A stretch of 64,000 bases of DNA from Pseudomonas poae (GCF_001439785.1 NZ_JYLI01000003.1:62001-126000); one strand, 5' to 3'. Positions 7,579 through 19,053 are shown, numbered from the stretch's first letter. Notes: a model not told the origin generated them from the letters alone. Translations and numbers: made by a program.

Positions 7579-8496
7579 TTAGATGGCAAGCTGCTTCATT
7601 CGGTGGTAGAGCGTGCGCTTGGCAATGCCCATCTCAATAGCCACGCGATCCACGCAGCGGTCGTTGCGCTGCATTGATTCTTCGATCAGTGCTTTTTCGA
7701 TTTCCTGCAGACGCGCTTTCAGGCTCATTTCATTGCCTTGCGGCTTGCTCAGTGGCGGGGAAAGCGGTGGCAGGCCCAGTACGAATCGCTTGGCCGTCGA
7801 GCGTAGTTCCCGGATATTGCCCAACCAGGATTGGCACAACAGTTGTTGCAACAGCTCGGCGGTGGGCGTCGGCGCAGGGCATTCGAAAAGCTCGGCTTCT
7901 TGCTGGACCATCTGCAAGAACAGTGGAACGATCCTTTCTCGCTGGTCCCGCAGGGCCGGAAGCTGGATAGTCACGACATTCAAGCGAAAGAACAGATCGC
8001 GCCTGAAAGTGCCCTGTTCGACCATCGCATGCAGCGAATGCTGGGCGGACGCGATGACCCGCATGTCCACAGGAATGAAGCGCGTCGAGCCCAGGCGTTC
8101 CACGCCGCGCGACTCCAGCACACGCAGCAGTTTGGCCTGCAGGCTCAAAGGCATACTGTCGATCTCATCGAGGTAAAGAGTGCCCAGATGGGCCGCCTCA
8201 ACAAAGCCGGCTCGCGACTGCATCGCCCCGGTGAACGCGCCGCTGTTGACTCCGAACAGTTGGCTTTCTGCGAGACTTTCGGGAATGGCCGCACAGTTCA
8301 CGGCAACGAAGTTACCTCGTCGTCCCGACAAGTAATGTACGCGTTGGGCCAGCGTATCCTTGCCTGTGCCGGTTTCCCCGAGTAACAGGATATCTATATT
8401 GAGTGGCGCAGTACGATGAAGCGTGCTTTCAATGTCTGAGCCTTCCAGGAATGAGAAATCTTTTTCAATTTCTCCAGGAAAGGAGTCCGGCATCAA
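7579..8496 (-). CDS. rspR: Sigma54 enhancer-binding protein, HrpR/HrpS-like regulator
   Basis: A 305-residue activator with an AAA+ domain from the very start and no receiver or sensor domain, like HrpR and HrpS. Walker A GETGTGKD is at 40-47, the sigma54-contact motif GAFTGA at 86-91, the Walker B acidic pair at 110-111, an R-finger region follows, and a C-terminal Fis-type helix-turn-helix covers about 280-302. In P. syringae an HrpR-HrpS pair activates hrpL; here only one such gene is present, as reported for rspR in P. fluorescens. It ends 100 bp before the rspA hrp box, in the same orientation. The 195 bp upstream (8497-8691) show no clear -24/-12 element. Confidence 0.85.
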   Translation of the reverse strand: MMPDSFPGEIEKDFSFLEGSDIESTLHRTAPLNIDILLLGETGTGKDTLAQRVHYLSGRRGNFVAVNCAAIPESLAESQLFGVNSGAFTGAMQSRAGFVEAAHLGTLYLDEIDSMPLSLQAKLLRVLESRGVERLGSTRFIPVDMRVIASAQHSLHAMVEQGTFRRDLFFRLNVVTIQLPALRDQRERIVPLFLQMVQQEAELFECPAPTPTAELLQQLLCQSWLGNIRELRSTAKRFVLGLPPLSPPLSKPQGNEMSLKARLQEIEKALIEESMQRNDRCVDRVAIEMGIAKRTLYHRMKQLAI

Positions 8497-8691
8497 AAGG
8501 GTACTCCACTATTAATAGGCTATTGAGAAAGCAGTCATCAACTGCATGTCTGTGGCGTGCAAATTATAGTTTCCGCGCGCGGGTCTTGAAGTAGGAACTC
8601 GCGCGAATGATGTAGGAGAAACTAGATAGGGATATGTTTTATTCTTACCGCAGGCTCACGCGTTAAATTTTTTACCTGAACAGCCGCGCAC

Positions 8692-8722
8692 AAAAAAGCC
8701 GATGCAGTGCATCGGCTTTTTT
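8692..8722. terminator. Bidirectional intrinsic terminator after ychF
   Basis: The stem AAAAAAGCCGATGC / GCATCGGCTTTTTT with a 3-nt loop has A and T tracts on both sides, so it can terminate in either direction. It ends the minus-strand ychF transcript and isolates it from rspR. Confidence 0.9.
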
Positions 8723-8749
8723 AGTTGCGGTCAGCACCGCAGGTAATGT

Positions 8750-9850
8750 TTACACGTTGAAACGGAAGTGCATTACGTCGCCATCCTTGACGATGTATTC
8801 CTTGCCTTCCAGGCGCCATTTACCGGCTTCCTTGGTGCCCGCTTCTCCCTTGTACTGGATGAAGTCGTTGTAGGCGATCACTTCGGCGCGGATAAAGCCT
8901 TTTTCGAAGTCGGTGTGGATCACGCCAGCAGCCTGTGGCGCGGTGGCGCCAACCTTGACGGTCCACGCGCGCACTTCTTCAACGCCAGCGGTGAAGTAGG
9001 TCTGCAGGTTGAGCATTTCGTAGCCGGCACGGATCACACGGTTAAGGCCAGGCTCTTCCAGGCCCAGGGCCTCGAGGAACATGTCTTTTTCTTCGCCGTC
9101 ATCGAGCTCGGCGATTTCCGCCTCGATCTTGTTGCACACTGGAACGACAATGGCGCCTTCTTCGTCGGCGATAGCCTTGACCACGTCGAGCAGCGGGTTG
9201 TTCTCAAAGCCGTCTTCGGCAACGTTGGCAATGTACATCACCGGCTTGGTGGTCAACAGGTGGAAGCCTTTGATCACCGCTTTCTCGTCGACGCCCATGT
9301 TTTTCATCAGGCTGCGTGCCGGCTTGCCTTCGGTGAAGTGTGCGATCAACTGCTCCAGCAGGCCTTTCTGCACCACTGCGTCCTTGTCACCACCTTTGGC
9401 ATTGCGCGCGACTTTCTGCAGTTGCTTCTCGCAGCTGTCGAGGTCGGCAAAGATCAGTTCCAGGTCGATGATCTCGATGTCGCGCTTCGGGTCCACGCTG
9501 TTGGAGACGTGAATCACGTTCTCGTCTTCAAAGCAGCGGACCACGTGGGCAATGGCATCGGTTTCACGGATGTTGGCCAGAAACTTGTTGCCCAGGCCTT
9601 CACCTTTCGACGCGCCGGCCACCAGGCCTGCGATGTCGACGAATTCCATGGTGGTCGGCAAGACGCGCTTGGGGTTGACGATCGCCGCCAGGACGTCCAG
9701 GCGCGGGTCCGGCATCGGCACGATACCGCTATTGGGTTCGATGGTGCAGAAGGGGAAGTTCTCCGCCGCAATACCGGACTTGGTCAAAGCGTTGAACAAG
9801 GTGGATTTGCCGACGTTGGGCAGGCCGACGATGCCGCAATTGAATCCCAT
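8750..9850 (-). CDS. ychF: Redox-regulated ATPase YchF (Obg-like P-loop protein)
   Basis: 366 residues, full length for the family. It opens [17 protein letters not shown] with the G1/P-loop, followed by switch and G3 elements ([17 protein letters not shown]), then a coiled-coil insert and a C-terminal TGS domain. YchF is an ATPase despite its GTPase fold and associates with ribosomes and stress responses. It follows pth with a 21-bp gap, the conserved pth-ychF pair of gamma-proteobacteria. Confidence 0.97.
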   Translation of the reverse strand: MGFNCGIVGLPNVGKSTLFNALTKSGIAAENFPFCTIEPNSGIVPMPDPRLDVLAAIVNPKRVLPTTMEFVDIAGLVAGASKGEGLGNKFLANIRETDAIAHVVRCFEDENVIHVSNSVDPKRDIEIIDLELIFADLDSCEKQLQKVARNAKGGDKDAVVQKGLLEQLIAHFTEGKPARSLMKNMGVDEKAVIKGFHLLTTKPVMYIANVAEDGFENNPLLDVVKAIADEEGAIVVPVCNKIEAEIAELDDGEEKDMFLEALGLEEPGLNRVIRAGYEMLNLQTYFTAGVEEVRAWTVKVGATAPQAAGVIHTDFEKGFIRAEVIAYNDFIQYKGEAGTKEAGKWRLEGKEYIVKDGDVMHFRFNV

Positions 9851-9871
9851 GGTGTTTCCCCTCGGTAAGAG

Positions 9872-10456
9872 TCAGGCCTTCTGGCTGTGCAGGTTTTTCA
9901 TCGCGCGGTTCCATTCACCGGCGAAGATATCCGGCAGCACGCCGAGGGCAAAGTCGATGCTGGCATCGAGTTTTTCCTGTTCGGCGCGTGGCGCACGACC
10001 CAGGACGAAATTTGAAACCATACTGGCAACGCCCGGGTGGCCAATGCCGAGCCGCAGGCGGTAGAAATTATTCTGATTCCCCAGCTGCGCAATGATGTCG
10101 CGCAGACCATTGTGCCCGCCATGCCCGCCGCCCAGCTTGAGCTTGGCGACGCCGGGTGGCAGGTCCAGTTCGTCATGGGCCACCAGGATCTCTTCGGGTT
10201 TGATCCGAAAGAACCCCGCAAGCGCCGCCACGGCCTGGCCGCTGCGGTTCATGTAGGTGGTGGGAATCAGCAGACGAACATCCTGACCCTGGTGCGAAAA
10301 GCGACCGGTCAGGCCAAAATATTTGCGATCAGCCGCAAGGTTGACACCTTGGGCGTGGGCAATACGCTCAACAAAAAGGGCCCCCGCGTTATGCCGGGTC
10401 TGTTCGTATTCGGCGCCTGGATTTCCCAGGCCAACGATCAGTTTGATGGCAGTCAC
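9872..10456 (-). CDS. pth: Peptidyl-tRNA hydrolase
   Basis: 194 residues. It releases tRNA from peptidyl-tRNA that has dropped off the ribosome. The start is a GTG at 10456 ([13 protein letters not shown]...), with an AGGAAGG site about 10 nt upstream; a longer in-frame extension lacks family similarity. The active-site His lies in 'YEQTRHNAG', and the second signature '[11 protein letters not shown]' carries the catalytic Asp. It sits between rplY and ychF on the same strand. Confidence 0.96.
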   Translation of the reverse strand: MTAIKLIVGLGNPGAEYEQTRHNAGALFVERIAHAQGVNLAADRKYFGLTGRFSHQGQDVRLLIPTTYMNRSGQAVAALAGFFRIKPEEILVAHDELDLPPGVAKLKLGGGHGGHNGLRDIIAQLGNQNNFYRLRLGIGHPGVASMVSNFVLGRAPRAEQEKLDASIDFALGVLPDIFAGEWNRAMKNLHSQKA

Positions 10457-10624
10457 GACAGGGGCCCTTCCTTTGGAGTTGTGGATAACATCGCCGCGCC
10501 AGGTGTGCGGCGAAAGAGGACGACAGGAGCTCACTTATCCAGAGATAAACTTCGCGTTATCGCCCGCTTTCTCGCTACGTTCCGGTCCGCGATGTTTCCT
10601 CAAGCTCCGACGTTGCAGAGTGCA

Positions 10625-11236
10625 TCACTCTGCAGCGGTTTCGCCTTCAGCAGCATCATCTTCTTCTACAACACGTGGCGCGTGGACGTTGGCAACAGCC
10701 TTGTCGTCGTTGTGAGCCAGTGCAACGAACTCAACGCCTTTAGGGGCCTTGAGGTCGGACAAGTGAATGATGGTGCCGATTTCAGCAGCCGACAGGTCGA
10801 CTTCGATGAACTCAGGCAGGTCTTTCGGCAGGCAGGTCACTTCCAGTTCGGTAGTGGTGTGCGATACAACGCCGCCTTTCTTGACCGGAGCTTCTTCACC
10901 GATGAAGTGTACAGGCACGATAGCGGTCAGTTTCTGGCCGGCTACAACGCGGATGAAGTCAGCGTGCAGGACGTGACCCTTGGACGGGTGGCGCTGCAGA
11001 GCCTTGATGATAACGTTCTGCTTCTTGCCGCCAACGTTCAGTTCGATAACGTGGCTGTAGGCAGCATCGTTTTCGAGCAGTTTGGCAACTTCTTTGGCCA
11101 GCATGCTGATGGACTCAGGGGCTTTGTCGCCACCGTAGACTACAGCTGGAACCAGGCTTGCGAGACGACGCAGGCGGCGGCTCGCACCTTTCCCCAGGTC
11201 GGAACGCAGTTCAGCATTCAAAGTAAAATCGTTCAT
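10625..11236 (-). CDS. rplY: 50S ribosomal protein L25/general stress protein Ctc
   Basis: 203 residues, the long (Ctc-type) form of L25: an N-terminal 5S-rRNA-binding domain ([17 protein letters not shown]...) followed by the TL5-type C-terminal beta domain and an acidic, Ala/Glu-rich tail. The start at 11236 is favoured over an upstream in-frame codon because it gives the standard N-terminus. It is downstream of prs on the same strand but separated by a strong terminator, so largely an independent unit with pth. Confidence 0.96.
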   Translation of the reverse strand: MNDFTLNAELRSDLGKGASRRLRRLASLVPAVVYGGDKAPESISMLAKEVAKLLENDAAYSHVIELNVGGKKQNVIIKALQRHPSKGHVLHADFIRVVAGQKLTAIVPVHFIGEEAPVKKGGVVSHTTTELEVTCLPKDLPEFIEVDLSAAEIGTIIHLSDLKAPKGVEFVALAHNDDKAVANVHAPRVVEEDDAAEGETAAE

Positions 11237-11301
11237 GTTGTATCTCCAAATTAACCACATTCGCCCCAGCGTTTGCGACCAGCGCTAAAGGCGATATGGG
11301 C

Positions 11302-11346
11302 AAAAAAGCCCCGCCCCAACAGAGTGCTGGGGCGGGGCGCTTTTCG
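11302..11346 (-). terminator. Intrinsic terminator of prs
   Basis: An 11-bp GC-only stem (GCCCCGCCCCA / TGGGGCGGGGC) with a 9-nt loop, flanked on the minus strand by a 3' T6 tract. It lies between the prs stop and rplY. Confidence 0.9.
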
Positions 11347-11374
11347 TCAGGTTGATGTCGCCAAGGCCGGAGCC

Positions 11375-12316
11375 TTAACGGAACATCGCGCTGATCGATT
11401 CTTCATTGCTGATACGGCGAACCGCCTCGGCAACGACCGGTGCGATATCCAATTGACGGATACGCGCACAGGCTTGAGCGGCGGCGGACAGCGGGATGGT
11501 GTTGGTCACCACCAGCTCATCCAGCACGGAATTTTCGATGTTCTCGATCGCCCGGCCCGACAGCACAGGGTGCGTGCAGTAGGCGAAGACTTTGGCCGCA
11601 CCGTGCTCTTTCAAGGCTTTTGCCGCATGGCACAGGGTGCCGGCGGTGTCGACCATGTCATCAACCAGAATACAGGTACGCCCTTCGACATCACCGATGA
11701 TATGCATCACTTCAGAGTGATTGGCTTTCTCGCGGCGTTTGTCGATGATCCCGAGATCAACGCCCAGGGATTTGGCAACAGCCCGTGCACGCACGACGCC
11801 GCCAATGTCCGGGGACACGATCATCAGGTTTTCAAAGCGCTGGTCTTCGATGTCATCCACCAGAACGGGGGAGCCGTAGATGTTATCTACCGGAATATCG
11901 AAGAATCCCTGAATCTGGTCGGCGTGCAGGTCAACCGTGAGTACACGGTCGATGCCTACCACGGTCAGCATGTCAGCAACGACTTTCGCGCTGATGGCCA
12001 CACGTGCGGAACGCGGACGGCGATCCTGACGGGCATAACCAAAATAAGGGATTACAGCTGTGATTCGAGTCGCTGAGGAGCGGCGGAAGGCATCAGCCAT
12101 CACGACGAGTTCCATCAGGTTATCGTTGGTCGGCGCGCAGGTCGGCTGAATAATGAAGACGTCTTTACCGCGAACGTTTTCATTGATCTCGGCTGTAATT
12201 TCGCCGTCGGAGAATTTACCGACAGAGATGTCACCGAGAGGGATATGCAGCTGACGTACGACACGTCGAGCCAGATCGGGGTTGGCGTTCCCCGTAAAGA
12301 CCATCATCTTGGACAC
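11375..12316 (-). CDS. prs: Ribose-phosphate pyrophosphokinase (PRPP synthase)
   Basis: 313 residues starting at a GTG ([18 protein letters not shown]...). It makes PRPP from ribose-5-phosphate and ATP for nucleotide, His and Trp synthesis. Class I features are visible: the flexible loop ([21 protein letters not shown] region), and the PRPP-binding loop '[13 protein letters not shown]' near residue 215. It is downstream of tRNA-Gln and ispE on the same strand, the arrangement common to Pseudomonas. Confidence 0.97.
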   Translation of the reverse strand: MSKMMVFTGNANPDLARRVVRQLHIPLGDISVGKFSDGEITAEINENVRGKDVFIIQPTCAPTNDNLMELVVMADAFRRSSATRITAVIPYFGYARQDRRPRSARVAISAKVVADMLTVVGIDRVLTVDLHADQIQGFFDIPVDNIYGSPVLVDDIEDQRFENLMIVSPDIGGVVRARAVAKSLGVDLGIIDKRREKANHSEVMHIIGDVEGRTCILVDDMVDTAGTLCHAAKALKEHGAAKVFAYCTHPVLSGRAIENIENSVLDELVVTNTIPLSAAAQACARIRQLDIAPVVAEAVRRISNEESISAMFR

Positions 12317-12362
12317 GCGCAGTACCTAGAGGCTGAGGGTAACCTGGATGAGTATAGGAAAA

Positions 12363-12437
12363 TGGCAGGGGCGGCTGGATTCGAACCAACGCATGGCAGG
12401 ATCAAAACCTGCTGCCTTACCGCTTGGCGACGCCCCT
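12363..12437 (-). tRNA. tRNA-Gln (TTG anticodon)
   Basis: A 75-nt cloverleaf on the minus strand. The acceptor AGGGGCG pairs with CGCCCCT and the CCA end is encoded. The anticodon arm has the loop TTTTGAT with TTG in the centre, and the T-loop GGTTCGAATCC is canonical. It lies between ispE and prs. Confidence 0.95.
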
Positions 12438-12474
12438 GTATCTGTTGCAACGAGTACCCAGTACTCGGTTCCTT

Positions 12475-13323
12475 TTAGAGCAGACTTTGCAGCTTGCGAT
12501 GCAACATCGAAACGTTGCTTCCCTTTGCTACAAACCCTGTAAGGGTCTCTGTAAGAAGGGTCGAGACTTTATCAGCTTCAGCTTTGCTTGGGAAGCCCCC
12601 AAACACACAACTTCCAGTGCCAGTTAATTTTGCTTCGGTAAATTTACCTAACAAATTCAAAGCGTTACGTACTTCTGGATAACGCCTTGCTACAACCGGC
12701 AAGCAGTCATTTCGACTGTTTCCCTTGGGAACGGGGCGCACTTTAATGGGAGGAGAGTTACGTGTCAACAGCGGATCTGAAAAAATTTCTGCTGTACTTA
12801 CAGATACTTGCGGAACAAGCACGACATACCACGGCTCGTCGGGGTATTCGGGGCTGAGTTTCTCGCCCACACCCTCGGCAAAAGCCGCGTGCCCACGCAC
12901 GAAAACCGGCACATCGGCGCCCAGCGTCAGGCCCAGCGCGGCCAGGCGATCCTGATCCCAGTCCAGTTGCCACAGGTGGTTGAGCCCCAGCAGGGTGGTC
13001 GCCGCATTCGAACTGCCGCCACCGATACCGCCGCCCATGGGCAGGATCTTGTCAATCCAGATGTCGATGCCCAGCGCGCAACCGGATTGTTCCTGAAGTG
13101 TGCGGGCTGCCTTCACGATCAGATTGCTGTCGTGAGGCACGCCTTCAAATTCCGTGTGCAGCCGGATCACGCCGTCGCCGCGCACGGCAAAGGTGAGTTC
13201 GTCGCCATAGTCGAGAAATTGAAACAGCGTCTGCAGCTCGTGGTAGCCGTCTTCACGGCGACCCAGAATGTGCAACATCAGGTTGAGCTTGGCCGGGGAG
13301 GGCAGGGTCAGGCGTTCGCTCAC
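12475..13323 (-). CDS. ispE: 4-diphosphocytidyl-2-C-methyl-D-erythritol kinase
   Basis: 282 residues, a GHMP kinase of the MEP isoprenoid pathway. The N-terminal Lys in '[13 protein letters not shown]' and the glycine-rich ATP loop '[17 protein letters not shown]' (about 90-107) are present, along with the C-terminal '[12 protein letters not shown]'. It starts 1 bp after the lolB stop, the usual lolB-ispE pair, and is followed by tRNA-Gln and prs. Confidence 0.97.
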   Translation of the reverse strand: MSERLTLPSPAKLNLMLHILGRREDGYHELQTLFQFLDYGDELTFAVRGDGVIRLHTEFEGVPHDSNLIVKAARTLQEQSGCALGIDIWIDKILPMGGGIGGGSSNAATTLLGLNHLWQLDWDQDRLAALGLTLGADVPVFVRGHAAFAEGVGEKLSPEYPDEPWYVVLVPQVSVSTAEIFSDPLLTRNSPPIKVRPVPKGNSRNDCLPVVARRYPEVRNALNLLGKFTEAKLTGTGSCVFGGFPSKAEADKVSTLLTETLTGFVAKGSNVSMLHRKLQSLL

Positions 13324-13324
13324 G

Positions 13325-13942
13325 TCACTGCCCCAGCTTGCGCGGTTGCCAGTCCTTGATCACCAGCGTGACGTCAAGGTCGGTGCCATGCAGCTTGATG
13401 CGTTCGGGCAGCCAGTAGCCGCCTTGCTCAACGTAACTCAAGTACTCGACCTTCCAGCCATCCTGCTCCAGCGTGGCCAGTCGGCTGTCACCGTTGAGGC
13501 TCAGGCGACTCTTGCTGTCGGGCGCCGGCAACCCACGCACCCACCAGACCAAATGCGACACGGGCAACTTCCAGCCGATCTGCTGTTCCAGCAATTCTTC
13601 CGGAGAGGTCGCCTCGTAGCGGCCCTGATTGGCGACCTCAAGGCTCACCTGCCCAGGGCGGCCGGTCAGGCGTGCCGCGCCACGGCCCAGTGGGCCGGAC
13701 AGACGGATGTCGTAGTAATCCTGACGTTGCAGCCAGAACAGGGTGCCGCTGCCGGAGTCTTTCGGCGCGCGAACGCCGACTTTGCCCTCGATCTGCCAAC
13801 CGTCGATGCTGGCGAGCTTATCCTTGTGCTGTCGCCATTGCGCCGGGTCGCCCTGGCCCTCAACGGATTCGCGGCTGCCTGTACCCGCGCAACCGGCGAG
13901 CAGGGCAATAAGACTGAATACAACAATGTGGCGCAAGAACAT
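13325..13942 (-). CDS. lolB: Outer-membrane lipoprotein receptor LolB
   Basis: 205 residues with a lipoprotein signal and lipobox ending at Cys18 (LLAGC). LolB receives lipoproteins from LolA and inserts them in the outer membrane. The mature part shows the Lol beta-barrel pattern ('[17 protein letters not shown]', '[13 protein letters not shown]'). It sits between the TPR lipoprotein gene (4-bp gap) and ispE (1-bp gap), so all three probably share a transcript. Confidence 0.93.
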   Translation of the reverse strand: MFLRHIVVFSLIALLAGCAGTGSRESVEGQGDPAQWRQHKDKLASIDGWQIEGKVGVRAPKDSGSGTLFWLQRQDYYDIRLSGPLGRGAARLTGRPGQVSLEVANQGRYEATSPEELLEQQIGWKLPVSHLVWWVRGLPAPDSKSRLSLNGDSRLATLEQDGWKVEYLSYVEQGGYWLPERIKLHGTDLDVTLVIKDWQPRKLGQ

Positions 13943-13946
13943 AAGC

Positions 13947-15671
13947 TTAAAGGGTCTCGGATCCGGTCAGGCGCTTGATGGTGCCGCGCAAAATAGGGCT
14001 TTCGGGTTGTTCCTTGAGGAATTTTTCCCAGACTTGCCGGGCTTCGCGCTGCTTGCCACTGGCCCACAGCACTTCACCCAAGTGGGCAGCGACTTCCTGA
14101 TCGGGAAAACGCTCCAGCGCCTGGCGCAGCAAGCGTTCGGCCTCGTCCAGGTTGCCCAGGCGATAATTCACCCAGCCCAGGCTGTCGAGCACGGCCGGGT
14201 CTTCCGGGTTGAGCTTGTGGGCCTGCTCGATCAGGGTCTTGGCCTCGGCATAGCGCGTGGTGCGGTCGGACAGGGTGTAGCCCAGGGCATTGAGGGCCAT
14301 GGCGTTGTCCGGGTCGCGCTTGATGATCAGGCGCAGGTCTTTTTCCATCTGCGGCAGGTCATTGCGCTTTTCCGCTTGCATGGCGCGGGTGTATAGCAAG
14401 TTGAGGTCGTCGGGGTATTGCAGCAACGCTTGCTGCAGCAATTTCCAGGCGCGTTCGCCCTGCTTGTTGGCCGACAGCGTTTCGGCCTGGATCAGGTACA
14501 GCTGAATGGCGTAGTCCGGCTCGGCATCGCGCGCCGCCGCCAAGCGTTTTTCCGCTTCGTCGGTACGACCGTTGCTCATCAGGATGTCGGCCTGGCGCAA
14601 CTGGGCCGGCAGGTAATCGTTGCCTGGGCCGACCTGGGCATATTCGAGCAGGGCGGCCTGCGGATCGTTGCGCTCTTCAGCGATGCGACCCAGGTTCAGG
14701 TGCGCCGAATCCACATGACTCTCACGTTGGATCAGCTCTTCCAGATAGCCCTTGGCTTCATCCCAGGCCTTGGCTTCCAGGCACACCAGTGCCAAGGAAT
14801 AACGCAATTCGTCATCGTCCGGGTACTGCTGGACCAGATTGGCGAACTGCACTTTGGCGTCCGCCATACGATCCTGTTCCACCAGCATGCGCGCGTAAGT
14901 CAGGCGCAGGCGCTTGTCTTCCGGGTAGCGCTTGATGCTTTTTTCCAGCAGTGGAATCGCTTCCTTGCCGCGATTGAGGTTCTGCAGCAAGCGCGCACGC
15001 AGCAGGATCGGCGCGATTTCACCGTCTTCCGGCGGGTTCTGTTCCAGCAGCTTCAGGGCGGCTTCGGCTTCATCATCCTGTTGCAGCAGCAAGGCCTTGC
15101 CGAAAATCAGCTGGCTGTTCTTCGGATGCTTTTGCAGCAGGCGGTCGAAACTTTTCATCAGACCATTGCGCGTGTCCTGATCGGTGTCGGCGGCCGACAG
15201 TGCGAGGAAGTCGAAGTGCGTGTCGCCCTGGCCCTGGAGGACTTTTTCCATATAGACCATGGAGTCGTCGTAGCGCCCGGCGCGCGCCAACTGGACAGCA
15301 GCGGCTCGTTGCGCTTCGAGGTCATCCGGCGCGTTTTTCGCCCAGATCAGCGAAGTGTCCAGCGCCGCCTGGTCGGCCCCGAGGTACTCGGCGATGCGAA
15401 ACGCCCGTTCGGAAATCCCCGGGTCCTGGGTGTTGATGGCCTGGGTCACGTAGTTATCCAGCGCAATATCGAAGCGATTGCGCTGCCCGGCCAGTTCAGC
15501 GCTGAGCAGGCTGAACACCGTTTCTTCACTGAACGAGGAGTAGACCTTGGGCTTTTCGGGGGCGGGGGCGGTGTCTTCAGCCGGTGGCGTATCGCCCGGC
15601 GACACGGGTGCCATGGCCTGGCAGCCGCTGAGGAAGACAAAAGCTAGGAGCAACGCGGAGGATCTATTCAT
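13947..15671 (-). CDS. TPR-repeat outer-membrane lipoprotein
   Basis: 574 residues. The signal peptide has a lipobox ending at Cys17 (LSGC), then a Pro/Ala-rich linker and a long array of tetratricopeptide repeats (from about 60 to the end; clear units such as '[27 protein letters not shown]'). TPR arrays bind other proteins; conserved proteins of this type lie next to lolB in Pseudomonas. The specific role is unknown. It is divergent from hemA across 182 bp that should hold both promoters. Confidence 0.85.
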   Translation of the reverse strand: MNRSSALLLAFVFLSGCQAMAPVSPGDTPPAEDTAPAPEKPKVYSSFSEETVFSLLSAELAGQRNRFDIALDNYVTQAINTQDPGISERAFRIAEYLGADQAALDTSLIWAKNAPDDLEAQRAAAVQLARAGRYDDSMVYMEKVLQGQGDTHFDFLALSAADTDQDTRNGLMKSFDRLLQKHPKNSQLIFGKALLLQQDDEAEAALKLLEQNPPEDGEIAPILLRARLLQNLNRGKEAIPLLEKSIKRYPEDKRLRLTYARMLVEQDRMADAKVQFANLVQQYPDDDELRYSLALVCLEAKAWDEAKGYLEELIQRESHVDSAHLNLGRIAEERNDPQAALLEYAQVGPGNDYLPAQLRQADILMSNGRTDEAEKRLAAARDAEPDYAIQLYLIQAETLSANKQGERAWKLLQQALLQYPDDLNLLYTRAMQAEKRNDLPQMEKDLRLIIKRDPDNAMALNALGYTLSDRTTRYAEAKTLIEQAHKLNPEDPAVLDSLGWVNYRLGNLDEAERLLRQALERFPDQEVAAHLGEVLWASGKQREARQVWEKFLKEQPESPILRGTIKRLTGSETL

Positions 15672-15853
15672 ATAGGAAGAGGACGACTAACCTGCGGTCG
15701 GATCATCATGACACAAGCCTTCGGCCAAACATAACCGAGTCTCAGTGGGCGCCTTTATAGGCACAAGCTACTAGGACAATAGACGACGGTGGTTGTTCTG
15801 GATCTTTCGAAGTAGGACAATTGCCGGCTTCCCGACCTCATCAGCGATATTGA

Positions 15854-17143
15854 ATGGCCTTCCTCGCACTCGGTATTAACCACAAGACTGCCTCTGTAGA
15901 CGTGCGCGAGCGCGTGGCGTTTACGCCGGAGCAGTTGGTTGAGGCCTTGCAGCAGCTCTGCCGGCTCACCGACAGCCGCGAAGCTGCAATCCTTTCGACC
16001 TGCAATCGCAGCGAGCTTTACATAGAGCAGGAGCATCTGTCGGCGGATGGGGTGCTGCGCTGGCTTGCCGATTATCACCATTTAAGCCTCGACGACCTGC
16101 GCGCCAGCGCATACGTGCATGAAGAGGATGCGGCTGTTCGTCACATGATGCGCGTCGCCTCCGGGCTCGATTCGCTGGTGCTGGGCGAACCGCAGATTCT
16201 CGGCCAGATGAAGTCCGCCTATGCCGTCGCGCGCGAGGCCGGCACGGTCGGCCCACTGCTGGGGCGTCTGTTCCAGGCCACGTTCAATTCCGCCAAGCAG
16301 GTACGCACCGATACGGCCATCGGCGAAAACCCGGTGTCCGTCGCCTTTGCGGCCGTCAGCCTGGCCAAACAGATTTTCAGCGACTTGCAGCGCAGCCAGG
16401 CCCTGCTGATCGGCGCCGGCGAGACCATCACGCTGGTCGCCCGCCATCTGCACGAACTCGGTGTGCAGCGCATCGTTGTCGCCAACCGTACCCTTGAGCG
16501 CGCCAGCAGCCTGGCCGAGCAGTTCGGCGCCCACGCCGTGTTGCTGTCCGAGATTCCAGCCGAACTGGTGCGCAGTGATATCGTGATCAGCTCCACCGCC
16601 AGCCAATTGCCGATCCTGGGCAAGGGCGCGGTGGAAAGTGCGCTGAAGCTGCGCAAGCACAAGCCGATCTTTATGGTGGATATTGCCGTTCCCCGGGATA
16701 TCGAACCCGAAGTCGGCGAGTTGGACGACGTTTACCTCTATAGCGTCGACGATCTGCACGAAGTGGTCGCCGAAAACCTCAAGAGTCGTCAGGGCGCTGC
16801 CCAGGCCGCCGAGGAGATGGTCAGCGTCGGCGCCGAAGATTTCATGGTGCGCCTGCGTGAACTGGCGGCAGTGGATGTGCTCAAGGCCTATCGTCAACAG
16901 GGCGAACGCCTGCGCGATGAGGAATTGATCAAGGCCCAGCGTCTGCTCGCCAACGGCAGCAGCGCCGACGAAGTGCTGATGCAATTGGCCCGTGGCCTGA
17001 CCAACAAGCTGCTCCATGCGCCCAGCGTACAGCTTAAAAAATTGACTGCCGAAGGCCGCCTCGATGCGTTGGCCATGGCTCAGGAACTCTTTGCCCTCGG
17101 TGAGGGCGCGTCAGACAGCTCTTCGGATAAAAAACCGCAATGA
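15854..17143 (+). CDS. hemA: Glutamyl-tRNA reductase
   Basis: 429 residues. It reduces glutamyl-tRNA to glutamate-1-semialdehyde, the first committed step of haem synthesis by the C5 route. The catalytic Cys50 is in 'STCNRSE', the NADPH-binding domain holds '[17 protein letters not shown]', and there is a C-terminal dimerisation helix. It heads hemA-prfA-prmC-moeB-murI, each gene overlapping or abutting the next (prfA ATG overlaps the stop). Confidence 0.98.
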   Translation: MAFLALGINHKTASVDVRERVAFTPEQLVEALQQLCRLTDSREAAILSTCNRSELYIEQEHLSADGVLRWLADYHHLSLDDLRASAYVHEEDAAVRHMMRVASGLDSLVLGEPQILGQMKSAYAVAREAGTVGPLLGRLFQATFNSAKQVRTDTAIGENPVSVAFAAVSLAKQIFSDLQRSQALLIGAGETITLVARHLHELGVQRIVVANRTLERASSLAEQFGAHAVLLSEIPAELVRSDIVISSTASQLPILGKGAVESALKLRKHKPIFMVDIAVPRDIEPEVGELDDVYLYSVDDLHEVVAENLKSRQGAAQAAEEMVSVGAEDFMVRLRELAAVDVLKAYRQQGERLRDEELIKAQRLLANGSSADEVLMQLARGLTNKLLHAPSVQLKKLTAEGRLDALAMAQELFALGEGASDSSSDKKPQ

Positions 17144-18222
17144 AAGCCTCACTGCTCAATAAACTGGACGTGCTCCAGGACCGTTTCGAAGAACTGACCG
17201 CCTTGCTTGGCGATGGCGAAGTCATTTCCGATCAGACCAAATTCCGCGCCTATTCCAAGGAATACGCCGAAGTTGAGCCTGTGGTCGCCACTTACAAAAA
17301 TTTGCTGAAAGTGCAGGCCGACCTCGAAGGCGCCCAGGCGCTGCTCAAGGACAACGACCCGGACATGCGCGAAATGGCCGTGGAAGAAGTCCGCGAGGCC
17401 AAGGAAAAGCTGGCTGAGCTGGAAGGCGACCTGCAACGCATGCTGCTGCCCAGGGACCCCAACGACGGGCGCAACGTATTTCTCGAAATCCGTGCCGGCA
17501 CCGGTGGCGACGAAGCGGCCATTTTCTCCGGCGACCTGTTCCGCATGTACTCGCGCTACGCCGAGCGGCGCGGCTGGCGTGTCGAGATCCTGTCGGAAAA
17601 CGAAGGCGAGCACGGGGGCTATAAAGAAGTCATCGCGCGGGTCGAGGGCGACAACGTCTACGGCAAGCTCAAGTTCGAGTCCGGCGCGCACCGCGTACAG
17701 CGAGTGCCGGCGACCGAGTCCCAAGGCCGTATCCACACCTCGGCCTGCACCGTGGCGGTGTTGCCCGAGCCGGACGAGCAGGAAACCATCGAGATCAACC
17801 CGGCGGATCTGCGCGTCGACACCTACCGCTCCTCGGGCGCCGGTGGTCAGCACGTGAACAAGACCGACTCGGCGATTCGCATCACCCACTTGCCGTCCGG
17901 CATCGTGGTGGAATGCCAGGAAGAACGTTCCCAGCACAAGAACCGTGCGCGGGCCATGTCCTGGCTGTCAGCCAAGCTCAACGATCAGCAGACCAGCGCC
18001 GCCGCCAACGCCATTGCCAGCGAGCGCAAGCTGCTGGTGGGGTCGGGCGACCGCTCCGAGCGTATCCGCACCTACAACTTTGCCCAAGGCCGTGTCACCG
18101 ATCATCGGGTCAACCTGACCCTTTATTCCCTCGACGAGATTCTCGCTGGCGGTGTGGATGCGGTGATCGAGCCGTTGCTGGCCGAATACCAGGCCGATCA
18201 ACTCGCCGCCATTGGTGAATAA
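17140..18222 (+). CDS. prfA: Peptide chain release factor 1
   Basis: 360 residues. It recognises UAA/UAG stop codons. The tripeptide anticodon PAT is at 190-192 and the catalytic GGQ at 235-237 inside '[15 protein letters not shown]'. Length and domain order are standard. The start overlaps the hemA stop (ATGA), and its stop is followed directly by prmC, whose product methylates the GGQ glutamine. Confidence 0.98.
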   Translation: MKASLLNKLDVLQDRFEELTALLGDGEVISDQTKFRAYSKEYAEVEPVVATYKNLLKVQADLEGAQALLKDNDPDMREMAVEEVREAKEKLAELEGDLQRMLLPRDPNDGRNVFLEIRAGTGGDEAAIFSGDLFRMYSRYAERRGWRVEILSENEGEHGGYKEVIARVEGDNVYGKLKFESGAHRVQRVPATESQGRIHTSACTVAVLPEPDEQETIEINPADLRVDTYRSSGAGGQHVNKTDSAIRITHLPSGIVVECQEERSQHKNRARAMSWLSAKLNDQQTSAAANAIASERKLLVGSGDRSERIRTYNFAQGRVTDHRVNLTLYSLDEILAGGVDAVIEPLLAEYQADQLAAIGE

Positions 18223-19053
18223 ATGACCATCATCGCCAGCCTGCTGCGCGCCGCCGACCTGCCGGACTCGCCCACTGCACGTCTGGATGTGGAGCTGCTG
18301 CTGGCGGCTGCGCTGGGCAAGTCGCGCAGCTACCTGCACACCTGGCCGGAAAAAATCGTCAGCAGCGAAGCGGCGCTCACGTTTGGCGGTTACCTGCAAC
18401 GGCGCCGAGCCGGTGAACCGGTGGCCTATATCCTCGGCCAGCAGGGGTTCTGGAAACTGGACCTGGAAGTGGCGCCGCACACGCTGATTCCGCGCCCGGA
18501 CACCGAACTGCTGGTGGAGGCCGCGCTGGAATTGCTGCCGGCCACGCCCGCCACGGTGCTCGATCTGGGCACCGGCAGCGGTGCCATCGCCCTGGCCCTG
18601 GCCAGCGAGCGTCCGGCCTGGCAGGTGACCGCCGTTGATCGCGTGCTGGAGGCCGTGGCCCTGGCCGAGCGCAATCGCCAGCGCCTGCACCTCGGCAATG
18701 CCACGGTGCTGAGCAGCCATTGGTTCAGCGCCCTGGACGGTCATACATTTGATCTGATCATCAGCAACCCGCCCTACATTGCCGACAACGACCCGCACCT
18801 GGTGGCGGGCGATGTGCGTTTCGAGCCGGCCAGCGCGCTGGTGGCGGGCCGCGATGGCCTGGACGATCTGCGCCTGATCACTCAGCAGGCCGGGGCTTAC
18901 CTGAATGCCGGTGGCTGGCTCTTGCTCGAACACGGTTACGACCAGGCGCAGGCCGTGCGCGATCTGCTGCTGAGCCAGGGGTTCGAAGGCGTGCACAGCC
19001 GCATCGACCTGGGTGGTCACGAGCGCATCAGCCTGGGACAACGGCCGTGCTGA
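18223..19053 (+). CDS. prmC: Release-factor glutamine methyltransferase
   Basis: 276 residues, a SAM-dependent enzyme that N5-methylates the GGQ Gln of RF1 and RF2. The SAM-binding motif 'VLDLGTGSGAIALALA' and the catalytic NPPY ('ISNPPYIADND') are present. It begins immediately after the prfA stop and overlaps the next gene by 7 bp. Confidence 0.97.
   Translation: MTIIASLLRAADLPDSPTARLDVELLLAAALGKSRSYLHTWPEKIVSSEAALTFGGYLQRRRAGEPVAYILGQQGFWKLDLEVAPHTLIPRPDTELLVEAALELLPATPATVLDLGTGSGAIALALASERPAWQVTAVDRVLEAVALAERNRQRLHLGNATVLSSHWFSALDGHTFDLIISNPPYIADNDPHLVAGDVRFEPASALVAGRDGLDDLRLITQQAGAYLNAGGWLLLEHGYDQAQAVRDLLLSQGFEGVHSRIDLGGHERISLGQRPC

Noticed and set aside
8768..9868. A 366-codon frame opposite ychF
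   Set aside because: Exact antisense mirror of a conserved gene; no ribosome-binding site or domain.
14418..15647. A 409-codon frame opposite the TPR lipoprotein
   Set aside because: Antisense shadow; the TPR repeats on the minus strand explain the coding bias.
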